64,000 nucleotides of DNA from Blastocladiella emersonii ATCC 22665. Its lineage: Eukaryota > Blastocladiomycota > Blastocladiomycetes > Blastocladiales > Blastocladiaceae. Positions 54,083-64,000 of this stretch are shown piece after piece. The position numbers were made by a program, and so were the translations under genes. Under the pieces are notes generated by a model that saw only the letters and a list, made by a program, of their open reading frames with translations, was not told the DNA's origin and searched no databases. The stretch spans positions 1,488,001 through 1,552,000 of the forward strand of contig JANHCV010000006.1 in assembly GCA_025594325.1 (NCBI GenBank), read 5' to 3'. Each line of letters begins with the position of its first letter. The first letter of the stretch is position 1.

Positions 54083-55571
54083 TCAAGCAACAACCACAAA
54101 CGCGACAGCGACCGCGACCAGCGCCTGCGCGGCGCTCAGTACCGCGGACACGGACGCCGCGCCAGACTTGGCGTTCGCCGTCGGGGACGCGGCGGCGCCC
54201 GAGCCGCCTGCCGACGACGACTTGGACGGCGACGCGATGAGGGCCTCGAGCGGGCCGAGGTTGAGGTTCTTGAGGTCGTTGAGCGACGGCAGCTGCTTGC
54301 CCTCGGCGGCGAGGCGGTTGGCGAAATCGGTGGCGAGCTTGGCCGCGGCCATGGTCGAGTTGAGCTTATCGGCGGGGAAGTTGAACGACTTGAGGAAGTC
54401 CTCGGAGAAGGGCGCGATCTGCGGGATCTTGCCGCCAGCGCCGATGCCCGGGGTCGCCGTGGGCGCGGCGGTCGCACCCGACGTTGTGGCCGTGGGGGTT
54501 GCAGTGCCCGTCGCAGTACCCGTCGCGAACGTGGACCCGCCGGCCGCGTCGCGGCCCGTGTTGGACGCAGCGGCGCCCGGCTCGGCGAACCGGTAGCACA
54601 GGTTGGCCTGGTGGTCGAGCAGGAACCCGGCCTTGGCGCCCATCACGTCGTCGTTCTTGCTCACGGGCTTGCCCGCGTGCTCGCCGTCGTACATGTCGGC
54701 GTTCGCCGCCGATTGGGCCTGCCAGTTGGAAAAGACCTTGTCGACGCCGTTGTGGTGCATCTACGGTGCAGCGGGAGTGGGGGTGGGTGGGTGGGGTGGG
54801 TAGGTCAGCTCAAGTTCGCGTCGCGACCAACGCTCACGACGTACCCAGAACAGCGGATCCCATGGCGACTGGAGCAAGTTGGCCATATCGCCACCGACTC
54901 CGTTATGAGCTGCCGCGTGCCCTCCCATCTCGATATACGAACTGAAGTCGCTGTACGAGGCGCGCGAGACGCGGGCCAGGATCGCCTGCACGGGTTCGAC
55001 CATCCACGCTCCGTTGCGCAGCCCGCGGCGGACGCACGAGCCGTCCGTCTTCTTAAAATTGGCAAACGGTGTCGTCAGGCATCCCGCCGCGCCCGAGCCG
55101 AACATGTTGGGCGAGAAAACGGGCGAGGCGCCCGGGTTGGCCGCGTCGAGCGAGCTCGCCCAGTACGGCAGCGCCGCCGGCGTGCCGCCCGTCTCGGCCA
55201 CGAAATCCTTCTCGAACATGGACAGCATCTGGCGGTGCCACACGAGGAAGTGCGGGGAGCTACAGAACGGCGAACATCAGGGACCCCATCACGACAGCCA
55301 CGGTCGTGAGGCGCAGGACGTACTTGTGCGCAAACTCGCTGTTGTCCTGGTGCATCTTGACGTAGCTCGCGAGCTTGCCCTTCGACATGAGCGCATTGAA
55401 GGCCTTCTGGATCCCCGCAATCTCGGCGGGCGACAGGTCGCGCACCTCCTTGCGCACGCGGACCGACGCGCACTGCGCGTTGGCCTCCTGTGCGGCGAGC
55501 GCCAGCGTCAACGCCACCACGGCGACGAGGAGCTGGAGCAGCGACATGGGGCGGCGGAGGGTGCGGGCCAT
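54083..55571 (-). CDS. Secreted tyrosinase-like copper protein
   Basis: Three exons (55571-55324, 55259-54845, 54760-54083; introns 64 and 84 bases) encode 446 residues. Signal peptide within the first ~32 residues (LLQLLVAVVALTLALAAQEANA). Copper site A uses His in KMHQD, in EFAHN across the first splice and in PHFLVWHRQ. Site B has GGHAAAHNG and, across the second splice, DPLFWMHHNGVDKVFSNWQ. All six expected His appear present, so phenol oxidase or catechol oxidase activity is plausible. The second half is a Thr/Ala/Pro-rich stalk ending in a hydrophobic segment (QALVAVAVAFVVV), suggesting membrane or GPI anchoring. Tyrosinases make melanin precursors; the actual substrate is not inferable. 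Confidence 0.87.
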
Positions 55572-56625
55572 GGTGAGGTTGGAGTGGATGGTGAAGCGGG
55601 TCGGGATGAAGGCCGCGCTCGAGTCGTCTAGCTGTTGAAAGGCCGGCCGTCAAGGCAAGACGAGCGGGCGGGTTGTATAAATGTATCCTGCGAGCAGGGA
55701 GAGCGAGGACCACGAATGAACTCTCAACTCGGCGGTACGGCGTCCGCTCATGAGTTCCGTGGCTCAGGGACGCGGGGCTGAGAGGTGGCTCAATGAAGCC
55801 CCGTGTGTGGCGGTGGCTCGGCGATGCACGCGACGTGGCTTGGTCGCGTCAACAGCGCGACAAGTTCCAGCGACGTGAACTCCTCCTTCGCACGTACGAC
55901 GTTCACTCAAGCGGCGAGGTCACCGCGTTACGCGTGGACGCGGTCATGGTCGCGCTGGCGGCCGAGGCATCACGGCGGCGACGGCGCACAAGTACGCGCA
56001 CACTAGCTGACAGTCGGTCATCTTTTTAGCTTCGAGGTTAAGGACATGTCATGGCCGGCACTCAGAGTTCAGGGCCTCGGCTGACCTCAGCTACACCCTC
56101 GGCGGTGACGCCAGCGAGCGAGTAACTACTGAGGTCGCGCCCTGGCCTCGCGCCGCGCGAGTCGAGCTCGGAGCCCACCGGCAAGTGCTATAATGGCACA
56201 GGGAGTTTTCAACTGGCTGAAGTGACTGTGAAGGTAGGCTGGCGGGCAGTTCAGTGATGGACGGACATGATCCACGTTCAGCCCCTCGCGTCGACGCGCA
56301 CGGTCCGACCCCGACCGAGGTCCGCGACCTGGCTGTAAGTTCACGCGGACGAGACTATTCGTTGTTATATTTTCGACGTTCGAGTTGGTGTTGGGCTTGC
56401 ACGCGACGTGATGGGTTCAGTGATCCGACGCGACCTGTCAAGCGAGCGGAAGACGCGGTGGCGGCAGAAAGCTATGCATAAACGAGAAATAGGAGAGGGG
56501 GGAAGGGGAGAGAAGTTGTTGTAGGCGACAGCGGGCGCGAGCGAGATGGACAAGGAGAGAATGAACGTGGGGTAGAGTAATGGGGAGGGCGGGTCGGCCC
56601 GCCCGTGTACAAGGAGAGAGTCTTT
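55572..56625. other. 1.05 kb intergenic region, no gene supported
   Basis: Less GC-rich than the flanking genes and bounded by the start of the tyrosinase-like gene and the stop of cytochrome c1. Short frames show no codon bias or similarity. No RNA gene, repeat or element recognised. Confidence 0.4.
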
Positions 56626-57974
56626 TTAGTTCATGGGCTTGTAGACGATCTTGCGCGACTTGAGGAGCGACCACTTGAAGCGCTTGAGCCACAGCGAGAA
56701 GGCGGACATGCCGGTGAGCAGGATGACGGCCTTGAGGCCCATGAGCTTGCGCTCGTCGTGCTCGGGCTCGGCGGCCCACGCGAGGAACGTGGTCACGTCC
56801 TTGGCGATCTGGGCGGCGGTCGCGGGGGTGCCGTCCTCGTACTCGACCACCTCGTCGTAGATGTTACGGGCCATGCCGATGGCGCCGCCGGGGAAGTACG
56901 GGTTGTAGTTGAGGCCCTCGCGGATCTCGATGCCAGCGGGCGGGTCGCAGTAGCCGGTGAGGAGGGCGAAGATGTAGTCCTCGCCGCCGTGGCGGGCCTT
57001 GACCATGAGCGAGAGGTCGGGCGGGTAGGCGCCGGCGTTGGCGGCACGAGCGGCCTCCTCGTTCGGGTACGGCTTCGGGTGGTAGTCGGACAGCTTGCCG
57101 GGGCGGTTGAACATCTCGCCCTGGTCGTTGGGGCCATCGACAAACTCCATCTCCTCGGCGAGGGCCTTGGCCTCGTCGAGCGAGTGCGAGACGCCGACCA
57201 GGTTGCGGTAGGCGATGCGGTCGAGCGAGTGGCACGCGGCGCACACCTCCTTGTAGACCTGGTAGCCGCGGCGGATCGAGGCGTGGTCAAAGGCGTCGAG
57301 CATGCCCTTGTGGTTCCACGGGTAGTGGGGCGGGTGCAGGCCCTCGGCCTCGGTGTCGGCGTGCACGGCCGACGACGAGGTCAGCGAGACCGAGTAGGCC
57401 AGGGCCGCGGCACCGGTCAGGGTGGCGACCGTGGTCAGGGCGCGACGCGAGGTCTACACGTTGGGGGTGGCCTGTGAGCGGGTCGGTTGACGAGTGGTGG
57501 CGTCCGCAACGGGCGCACGTACCGACTCGGCGGCGGGGGCAGCCGACGAGAAGAGCTGGTAGCAGGAGCAGCGCGGGATACATGGGTGTCGAGTTCATGG
57601 TTGTCGATGGCATGTTCATGGTATACACGGTGGCGGCCTGGTCAGTACACGGTCGCCCGAGCAACGCATCCGATGGGCTGCCGATGCTCCCGAGGTCCGG
57701 TAAACCGTCGCGAGCGGGTGTGGAGTGCAGCGGCGACGACGCGGTGGAGGTGGTGGTAGATGGGGCGCAGTTTGCATCGGCGCTCGCGGCCACTCTCGAT
57801 CGGCCCGCCGCGCTTCAGCAAAGAAACCCATCACCGCGACGTGCTGCACACCCGCACGCTACGGGTCACCGGAGAACAGGAGGAACACCGGGCAGCCCTC
57901 GGACGTCGGGACCGGCGGCTACACACCCGGGCGGAGGCGGTGCGCGAGGACGCGGCGAGGCGCGAGGCGAACAT
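56626..57974 (-). CDS. CYT1: Cytochrome c1, haem protein of complex III
   Basis: Three exons (57974-57927, 57555-57523, 57453-56626) encode 302 residues. The N-terminal presequence is basic and Ser/Ala-rich ([16 protein letters not shown]), then [11 protein letters not shown] and a hydrophobic sorting stretch ([20 protein letters not shown]): the bipartite mitochondrial signal of cytochrome c1. The mature part has the CAACH haem attachment site in [17 protein letters not shown], the Met ligand in [13 protein letters not shown], and a C-terminal membrane anchor ([20 protein letters not shown]) with a basic tail on the matrix side. It transfers electrons from the Rieske protein to cytochrome c. 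The second intron is 69 bases, but the first, inferred only from phase and presequence continuity, is 371 bases, so exon 1 is less certain than the rest. Confidence 0.92.
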
Positions 57975-58346
57975 GGTTGCAGGTATGGTGCGGGGCGGGT
58001 GCTGCGGGCGGACGGCGGGGAGTAGACGGGCAGCGTCTCCACGGGCGACGGCGTTACGGCGGTCGGGGCGGGGCGGCAGCGGGTCGAATGGGACGGCGGC
58101 CGCGGCGGCGTGGCGGCGTGCCCGCTTGCATCGGCAGACTTTTTGCGCAGGCCTGTTGTGCCACGCGACATCACCTGACCGGCCCACTTCGCATCGGCCG
58201 CTGTCTCGCGTTTCAGACGCGTGTGGGCGTGCGAGACACTTTTCTCCCCTCGCCTACCGCAACGGCCGAAGCAAACAGCTCGCGTCCATTGACAGATAAT
58301 GAATAATGATAGTCGTCATCACAAACACACACAAATACTTCACATC
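57975..58346. other. Intergenic with inverted-repeat-like spacer word
   Basis: TGTCTCGCG...CAGACGCGT...GCGAGACAC at ~58203-58241 forms an imperfect palindrome of the recurrent GTCTCGC/GCGAGAC word, about 230-270 bases upstream of the cytochrome c1 start. No gene. Confidence 0.4.
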
Positions 58347-61274
58347 CTACCCTCGCCGCGGGTCCGCCGGCACGGGAGCCAGGGACCCAGTGCTCGCCAC
58401 GCTCCCGCGGCGCGGGTCGAACGCCACACCGCCACCGCCGTTACCGGCCATGCGCGGGTCATGCCGCGGTGGCGGCGCCGGGTAGTCGCGGTCGCGGTCG
58501 CGCTCGCCGCCACCGTACCCGAACCCGTCCGCGGCGGGCGGCGCCGCTGGTGGCCGCGGGAGGCCCGGCACGCCGTACGTACGCGCGCGGTCGTCGCCGT
58601 TCCCGTTGCCGTTACCGAACGCGTGGCCGTGGTGGTACCCACCGCCGTTGCCGTTCCCATCTGCGCCTCCGACGACAGGCTCAAAGTTGGCCCGCAGCCC
58701 GATCCCGCCGCCGGTCCCAGTCCCCGGCTCGGGGCGGTACTTTGGGTTGGCGAGCTTGAACCGCTTGATCTCGAGCGGGTCGATATCGGGTTCCTCGACC
58801 GTGATCCCGCCGCGCAGCGGGCCACTGCGGATCCCGCCCGCGGCGCTCGTCATCATGAACTTGTGGTCGTGGCGGTCCATTTGCCGGTCAATGTCGAGCA
58901 CCGACACGCCCGCGTCGTAGTCGAAGATGGGTTTCGGGCCGAACCCGCAGCCCCACTTGACCTTGAGCAGGGTGGTTTCGCCCGACGGGAGGGAGTAGTC
59001 GTAGTGGTCGAGCTGCTTGCGCGCCTCGTTGGCCTCGCGCCGCGTGTGCATCTTGAGGAAGCAGTTGAACTTGCTGTAGTTGATCTACATGGCCGTGGCG
59101 GGGAATCGGGGTGTGAGTGGCGTGGTTCTCTCGTGTCGCGTTGGCGCGGTGCGGGGTGGGCGATTGGTTCCTGCACTCGCGGTTGCTCGGTGAGCTTCAC
59201 GACTCAGAGAGAGAGAGGGCGCCGACGGGACACGGTGGGACGATGGAGTGAACCAAGATTTGCAATTTGAGCGACATGACGCGTGCGCGTAGAACGCGCA
59301 AGTGGTCGCGCGCGTGTAGGAGGGAGTGCAGGAAACAAGAGTACGCGGCGCGCAAGCGCGAGTGCCGGCCGACGCTGGAGTGCGAGTGAGTAGGAAGACA
59401 GAAACGGACCATGACCGAGGTCACCTTGCCAAACTGGCCGAACAGCTGCTCGAGCATGGACCGCGAAATGTCCTTGACGATGCCGCCAATGTACAGCGTG
59501 CGCGACATGACTACACGATTGGGTGTGCGTTGTGCGTGTGGAGATGTACGGTGGGGAGCGGGGACGCGAGTCGTGCGTGTACAACGTGGCGGGTTCACGT
59601 TGGGTGCAGCGAGTTGAAACCGATCGAAATAGAGCAGCGACAGCAGCAGCAGAAAACCGAGTACGAGTTATGCATGTATCGCACCAGGGAGTTACAGCGA
59701 GTTCAAGTCGAGCAAGTCGGGTGGACGGGACGAAGTCGAGTGCGCGGTCGAGGTCGCGCCGAGGGTTCAAGTTGTACGAGGTAATACAGGGAGGCGAGTC
59801 CGTTAGTCTCCATCCACTCCCCACACTCCACCACCAAGGAACCGTACCCTTGATCTGGTTCGGCGCACACCCGCCCTCGATCTGGATCCACGGCCCGTCG
59901 GGCTTGTTGACGGGCGTGGCGCGCCAGTTGACCTGGAGCGAGTCCTCGCACGCGCGGAGCTCCTCGGGCGACATGGCCGTGAGCGGGTTGGGCCGGTTGC
60001 CGCCGGGTCCGCCCGCACCCGCACCGGCACCGTACCGGCGCGGCGGTGGCGGCGCGCTGCCGCCGAACGCGGGGTCCGACTCGAAGCCGGCGGGCAGGTT
60101 CGGCATGTGGCCGTGGTCATGACCATGGCCGTGGCCGCCGTACGCGTTGGGCGTGCCGGTGCTACCGTTCCCGGTGCCGAACGGCATCCCCGCGGCGGCG
60201 GACCCGCGCTGTTGGTGGTGCTGCTGGTTGAACACGGCGGGGAAGTGGGCGGGCGAGTGCTGATGGTTCTGGTTCTGCTGGAGCTGGGCCGCGGCAACGG
60301 CGAGGTGGGCGAGCGGGGCGAGCACGTCTGGGTTAGCCGCGCCGCCGGCCGCCGCGGCGAGGTTGGCGAGGCCGGGGACGAGCTGCTGGAGCGCGGCGAG
60401 GTTGAGCCCGCCCAGCGGGTTGGCCTCGGCTGGCGCGCCACCGCCACCGGCGCCGGCGAGCGGGTTGAGCGGGGCGCCCGGGGCGGGCGAGTTGGCGTGC
60501 TGGGCCTTGATGGTGCTGCCGAGGTTGGCGAGCATGGACGAGAGGTCGGGCGGATTGGCGGCGGGCACGGTGGGGGCGGCCGGGTTGGCGAGCGAGCCGA
60601 GCGACAGGGCCAGGGCGCTGGTGTCGATGATGGGCGCAGCGCCGGCGGCGACGGGCGCGGCGGGGACGGCACCGGGGGTCACGCCCGGGATGATGATCTG
60701 CGGGATGGCCGTCGGCGCGACTAGACGTGGGAGACACGCGGGTGAGCACCAGGCCACGACCTTCGACGACAGAGGGCGTACCAGGCTGCACGGGGGTAGC
60801 CGCACTCGAAGAAGCCGACGTCTCGTGGCGGACCCACTTGGCCTCGGCCTTGTCGAGGAACTCGGCGGGGAACACGTTGCGCTCGCGCCAGACGTCGATG
60901 AGGCGCTTGATGCGTTGGCGGTCCTTTTCGGGGCACTTGACGAGCTCGGCCGTGAGCTGGGGCAGGTTGGCCTCGAAGCGCGTCACGTAGGGGTCGTCCT
61001 TGGGCTTGCGCTTGCCGTCGGCGAGGGCGGCACGGCAGATCGAGTCGACAAAGTACAGGCCCGACAGCTTGTACTCTGGCGGCGCGCGCTTGATGAAGGT
61101 GGCGACCAGGTGCACCACGGCCTTGTAGTGCTCGCGGTGCCGCATCGCGAGCTTGGTCAGCGCCGCCACGCGCGACGCCGACGCCGGCGCGCGCGACTGC
61201 AGCACGGCCGACAGCTCGGCCTCGAACGGCGCGAGGTCGCGGATGTTGGTCGGGTCGATGACGGGCGGATCCAT
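58347..61274 (-). CDS. CID- and RRM-containing RNA-binding protein, Nrd1/Seb1/SCAF-like
   Basis: Four exons (61274-60782, 60720-59848, 59510-59410, 59084-58347) encode 734 residues. Residues ~8-150 are a CTD-interaction domain (FEAELSAVL, ITKLAMRHREHYKAVVHLV-type helices, YFVDSICRAAL, WRERNVFP). A long Ala/Pro/Asn/Gln-rich linker follows. Exons 3-4 encode the RRM: RNP2 in RTLYIGGIV, a G-x-FGKVTSV strand, RNP1-like FNCFLKMHTRREA, then VKWGCGFGPK and DYDAGVSV, the extension typical of Nrd1/Seb1. Such proteins bind RNA polymerase II CTD and nascent RNA, directing termination or poly(A) site choice. The C-terminus is Gly/Asn-rich. The last two introns (337 and 325 bases) are far longer than the first (61); every junction keeps frame. 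Confidence 0.85.
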
Positions 61275-61547
61275 GGCGTTGATGCGTTGCGTTGCGGGCG
61301 CGTTGCGTTTGCGGGGAGGGCCGGCTCGATGCGAGCAGGCCGGTGCGAAATGAGCGGCCGGACGGGCTTCGAAGCCAGCGAGCGAGCATCACGTTGGTTT
61401 TGGGATAAGTGGCAGGCGCGCCAGCCGACGCGATCGCCCCACGCGTTTTGCTCGGCCGGCTCCTCCTTGGGGCGCCCCCCGTTTCCGAGCTCTCCCTCCC
61501 CCCGTTCCGACCGTACCACGCCCCGCATTACGCTACGCATCAACACC
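61275..61547. promoter_or_regulatory. Divergent promoter region, CID/RRM gene and PHS1
   Basis: 273 bases between divergent starts. C/T-rich just before 61548; no recognised site. Confidence 0.35.
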
Positions 61548-62258
61548 ATGAGCATCTACCAGCGCGGCTACCTGGTCGTGTACAACGCCATCTCGTTCCT
61601 CGGGTGGGGCTCGATCCTGGCTCGCGCGGCGCTCGCCCTCGTCAACGGCGCGTCGCCCGCGGACCTGTACTCGGTGGTCGGCGACGATCTGCGCTACGTG
61701 CAGACGCTGGCCGTGTTCGAGATCGTGCACGCGGTGCTGGGCATCGTCAAGTCGCCCATCATCACGACCGCCACGCAGATCGCGTCGCGGCTGCTCATCG
61801 TGTGGGTGACGCTGCACGGCGTCACGGACGCGGCCGTCCAGCAGCACTGGACGTTCCTGACGCTGATCGTCGCGTGGTGCTCGACCGAGATCGTCCGCTA
61901 CTCGTTCTACGGCCTGTCGCAGGTCAACGTTAAGCCGTACTTCCTCGTCTGGCTCCGGTACGCGTGTTTGCGCCCCCCCCCCCCCCACTTGATGCGCCAG
62001 CTAACCTCTCCCCAAACCTGTAGCTACACCTCGTTCATCCCGCTGTACCCGCTCGGCGTCTTCTCCGAGTGCTCGCTGATCGTCGCGTCGCTGCCCGCCG
62101 CCCACGCCTACAGCCCTGCCCTCTACTACGCCCTCATCGCCATCCTCTTCACGTACCCGCCCGGCCTCTACATGCTCTACACCTACATGATCAAGCAGCG
62201 CAAGAAGGTTCTCGGCGGCGGCTCGTCGACTGCCGCCAAGAAGGTCAAGTCGCAGTAA
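61548..62258 (+). CDS. PHS1: Very-long-chain 3-hydroxyacyl-CoA dehydratase
   Basis: Two exons (61548-61957 and 62024-62258; intron 61958-62023, 66 bases) encode 214 residues, the usual size. Multi-pass ER membrane protein starting YLVVYNAISFLGW; core family blocks are VFEIVHAVLGIVKS, TLIVAWCSTEIVRYSFYG and, across the splice, LRYTSFIPLYPLGVFSE, where the catalytic Tyr and Glu of the family are retained. It removes water from 3-hydroxyacyl-CoA in fatty-acid elongation for sphingolipid synthesis. The C-terminus has a basic Lys-rich tail (KQRKKVL...AAKKVKSQ), as in other ER-retained members. The intron contains a run of 14 C bases (61973-61986), where base-calling errors are likely but would not affect the protein. 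Confidence 0.93.
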   Translation: MSIYQRGYLVVYNAISFLGWGSILARAALALVNGASPADLYSVVGDDLRYVQTLAVFEIVHAVLGIVKSPIITTATQIASRLLIVWVTLHGVTDAAVQQHWTFLTLIVAWCSTEIVRYSFYGLSQVNVKPYFLVWLRYACLRPPPPHLMRQLTSPQTCSYTSFIPLYPLGVFSECSLIVASLPAAHAYSPALYYALIAILFTYPPGLYMLYTYMIKQRKKVLGGGSSTAAKKVKSQ

Positions 62259-62379
62259 GTTGCGGCGGCTCCCTGTACATCACCCTCCGCGTCATTTTGT
62301 TTTGTACAACACGGATTTTAATAGTCAATCATCGATCATGCAAGCAATACACGCAAAAGTCACCCACCACCCCGCTCAA

Positions 62380-64000
62380 TCACTCGAACCCCGCCGTTGA
62401 CGAGTCGGACCGCTTCGACCCGAGCAAGCTCGACGTGCTGAGCGGCCGGGGCTTGGGCAGCCGCGACGACAGTCCCGCCGACGTGGGCAAAGGCGATCCA
62501 GGCGCCGGAAGCCCCGACTGAACCCCGCCAAGTGCCGCGAACGCAAGCTGCGGCGACGCGGGGCTCGCGTTGAGCGAGTTCGCGCGCTCGAGCGCCGCGA
62601 GCTTGCGCGGCGTCGAGTCGGCCGCGAGCGGGAGCATGCCGCGCGTCGACAGCGACGGCGGGCCCGGGTTGAATCCGCGCGGGAGCGGCGCTACCGCCAC
62701 GGCCGGCTCAACGTTCTCGTCCGCGGAGTCGTCGAGCGACGCCGTCGACAGGTTCGACACGATGCTCGTGGTCGACGACGACGCGGACGCCGCGATGGCC
62801 GAGTCCGAGAGCAACATCGCGCGCGCCGCGGGTTTCGGCGACGAGGGCACGGGTGCGGGGGCGGGCAGGTCGAGCGGCGCGGCGAGGATCCCGAGCGGGT
62901 CGGCGGGGCCGGCCGGGGCGGTGGTGGTCTCGTTGGGCGGTACCTCCTGCATCACCTCGTCCTCATCTTCCTCGACGTTCACGACGTTGGCGACCTGGAG
63001 GATCTCGGCGCGCGACTGCGGCGCGGGGATCAGCTCGGGCGCGGGCCCGAGGAACCGGCGCTTCGCGGGCACCTCGATCTCGTCGGCCTCGCGCAGCCGC
63101 TTGGTCACGAGCTTGGTCGCGGCCGACTCGAGCCGCGCCGTGCGCTGCGTGAACCCCGTCACCAGCTGCTTGCAGTTGTCGACCATGGTCTGCGACTTGC
63201 GCGAGGTCAGTTTGCGGGACGCGAAAGCGGAAGGAGAGAAACGCGCACCTTGTGCTTCCACCACTGCGCGTCCTTGGTCACACCGTCCTTGGCCTTGGCC
63301 GACGCGTCCTTGAACGCGGCGACGCCCGCCGCGACCGTCGACGCGGCGGCCCCGAGCCCCTCGGCCGCGACCGCCGCGTGCGCCGCGAGGCTCTGCTCGA
63401 TCTGCGCGACGTGCTGGTGGACCGCCGCCGTCGCTGTCGCGAGGGACGTGCCCGTCGCCGTCGCGTGCGCCGCGGCGCCCGTCTCGGCGGCCGTGACCTG
63501 CGCCGTCGCCGCGGTCGCAAAGTCGGTGATGAGCGACCGCCCGGAATCGAGCGCGCACTCGGCCGCGAAATGCCCCGCGCCAGCCTTATCGCGGGCCTCG
63601 TTCGTGACGGCCGTCAGCGCCGTGACCTGGGCGACCGCGAGCGCGCCAAACGATTGCACGTCGGCCTCGACGCCCTCGACGGCGCCGCGCGTGGTCGCGG
63701 CCGCGGCCTGGATGGCCCCGACGCGAGTCGCGACGAACGCGTCAACGAGCCGCCCGATATCCGCGACGAGCGTGCGCGACATGGCGGTGGTCTCGGTCAC
63801 GTCGCGGTCGGCGGCCGCGCGCGCCGCCTCGCTGGCCGCCTGCAGCTTGGCCACGGTGTCGGCGCGGAACTGCGTGACCTGGGTCTCGAGCGCCGCCAGG
63901 GACTCGGCGTGTGCGCCAAAGTGCGTCGCGAGCGCGGAGAAGACGAACCCGAGGTCCGTCGTCAGCGTGTCGGACCACGCCGCGTGCTGCTGGCGGAGAG
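62380..64000 (-). CDS. Coiled-coil protein C-terminal part, probable kinesin-5 (BimC/Eg5) (partial)
   Basis: Reads in from the right edge, so the N-terminus (motor domain, if any) is outside the window. Exon from 64000 to 63249, intron 63190-63248 (59 bases, GTGCGC...CGCAG), last exon 63189-62380; about 520 residues visible. The first ~250 are Ala-rich alpha-helical with heptad character (WSDTLTTDLGFVFSALATHF..., then repeats of AAATTRGAVEG-like helices). The rest is a Ser/Pro-rich disordered tail with STPRKLAALER, which resembles the Thr-Pro-Arg BimC box where Cdk1 phosphorylates kinesin-5. Family assignment rests on the stalk pattern and this short motif. Another coiled-coil protein is possible. 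Stop converges on PHS1 with 121 bases between. Confidence 0.5.

Overview
The window reads as nuclear DNA of a GC-rich fungus. Protein genes lie on both strands and most carry short introns of about 57-84 bases, with GTACGY/GTGCGY-type donors, a CTGAC-like branch site and TAG/CAG acceptors. The gene content is fungal: a fused ADE5,7 purine enzyme, Ecm29, a KDM5 demethylase, Smc6, Yif1, Phs1, cytochrome c1, an Nrd1/Seb1-type RNA-binding protein, and an NDR kinase near a Sog2-like LRR protein. An LRRC71-like protein (a family linked to cilia and flagella) points to a zoosporic lineage. Blastocladiomycota is my best guess, as inference only. I see no bacterial, viral or plasmid genes.

Layout. 1-1817: C-terminal part of a large multi-pass membrane protein. 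2059-7320: ECM29. 7321-9840: a less GC-rich island with one doubtful small ORF and a 1.3 kb element bounded by 104-base inverted repeats, whose right end touches a stop codon. 9842-19055, all on the minus strand: two tandem 7-TM paralogues, a frameshifted and internally deleted pseudogene, and an intact 1294-residue paralogue of the gene at 1-1817. 19491-21909: ADE5,7. 22244-28029: NDR kinase with an N-terminal CRIB-like motif, LRRC71-like gene, Sog2-like gene. 28400-35553: KDM5. 36940-38364: low-complexity unknown. 38721-46465: SMC6, YIF1 and a 7-TM protein. 46794-47335: cofilin. 48212-55571: surface and secretory proteins (Reeler-like, DUF4436-like, an unknown glycoprotein, tyrosinase). 56626-57974: cytochrome c1. 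58347-61274: CID+RRM protein. 61548-62258: PHS1. 62380-64000: C-terminal part of a coiled-coil protein, probably kinesin-5.

How the genes relate. Most are independent housekeeping genes. Two groupings stand out. The NDR kinase and the Sog2-like scaffold belong to the same RAM/Cbk1 polarity pathway in other fungi and lie about 2 kb apart. The 9.8-19.1 kb block has grown by tandem duplication; genes and spacers both repeat, and one copy has decayed. Many spacers share GAGACGCG/CGCGTCTC words, often overlapping ACGCGT, which suggests a common promoter element.

Exon boundaries were placed by hand, using reading-frame continuity and similarity to known families. No computation was run.
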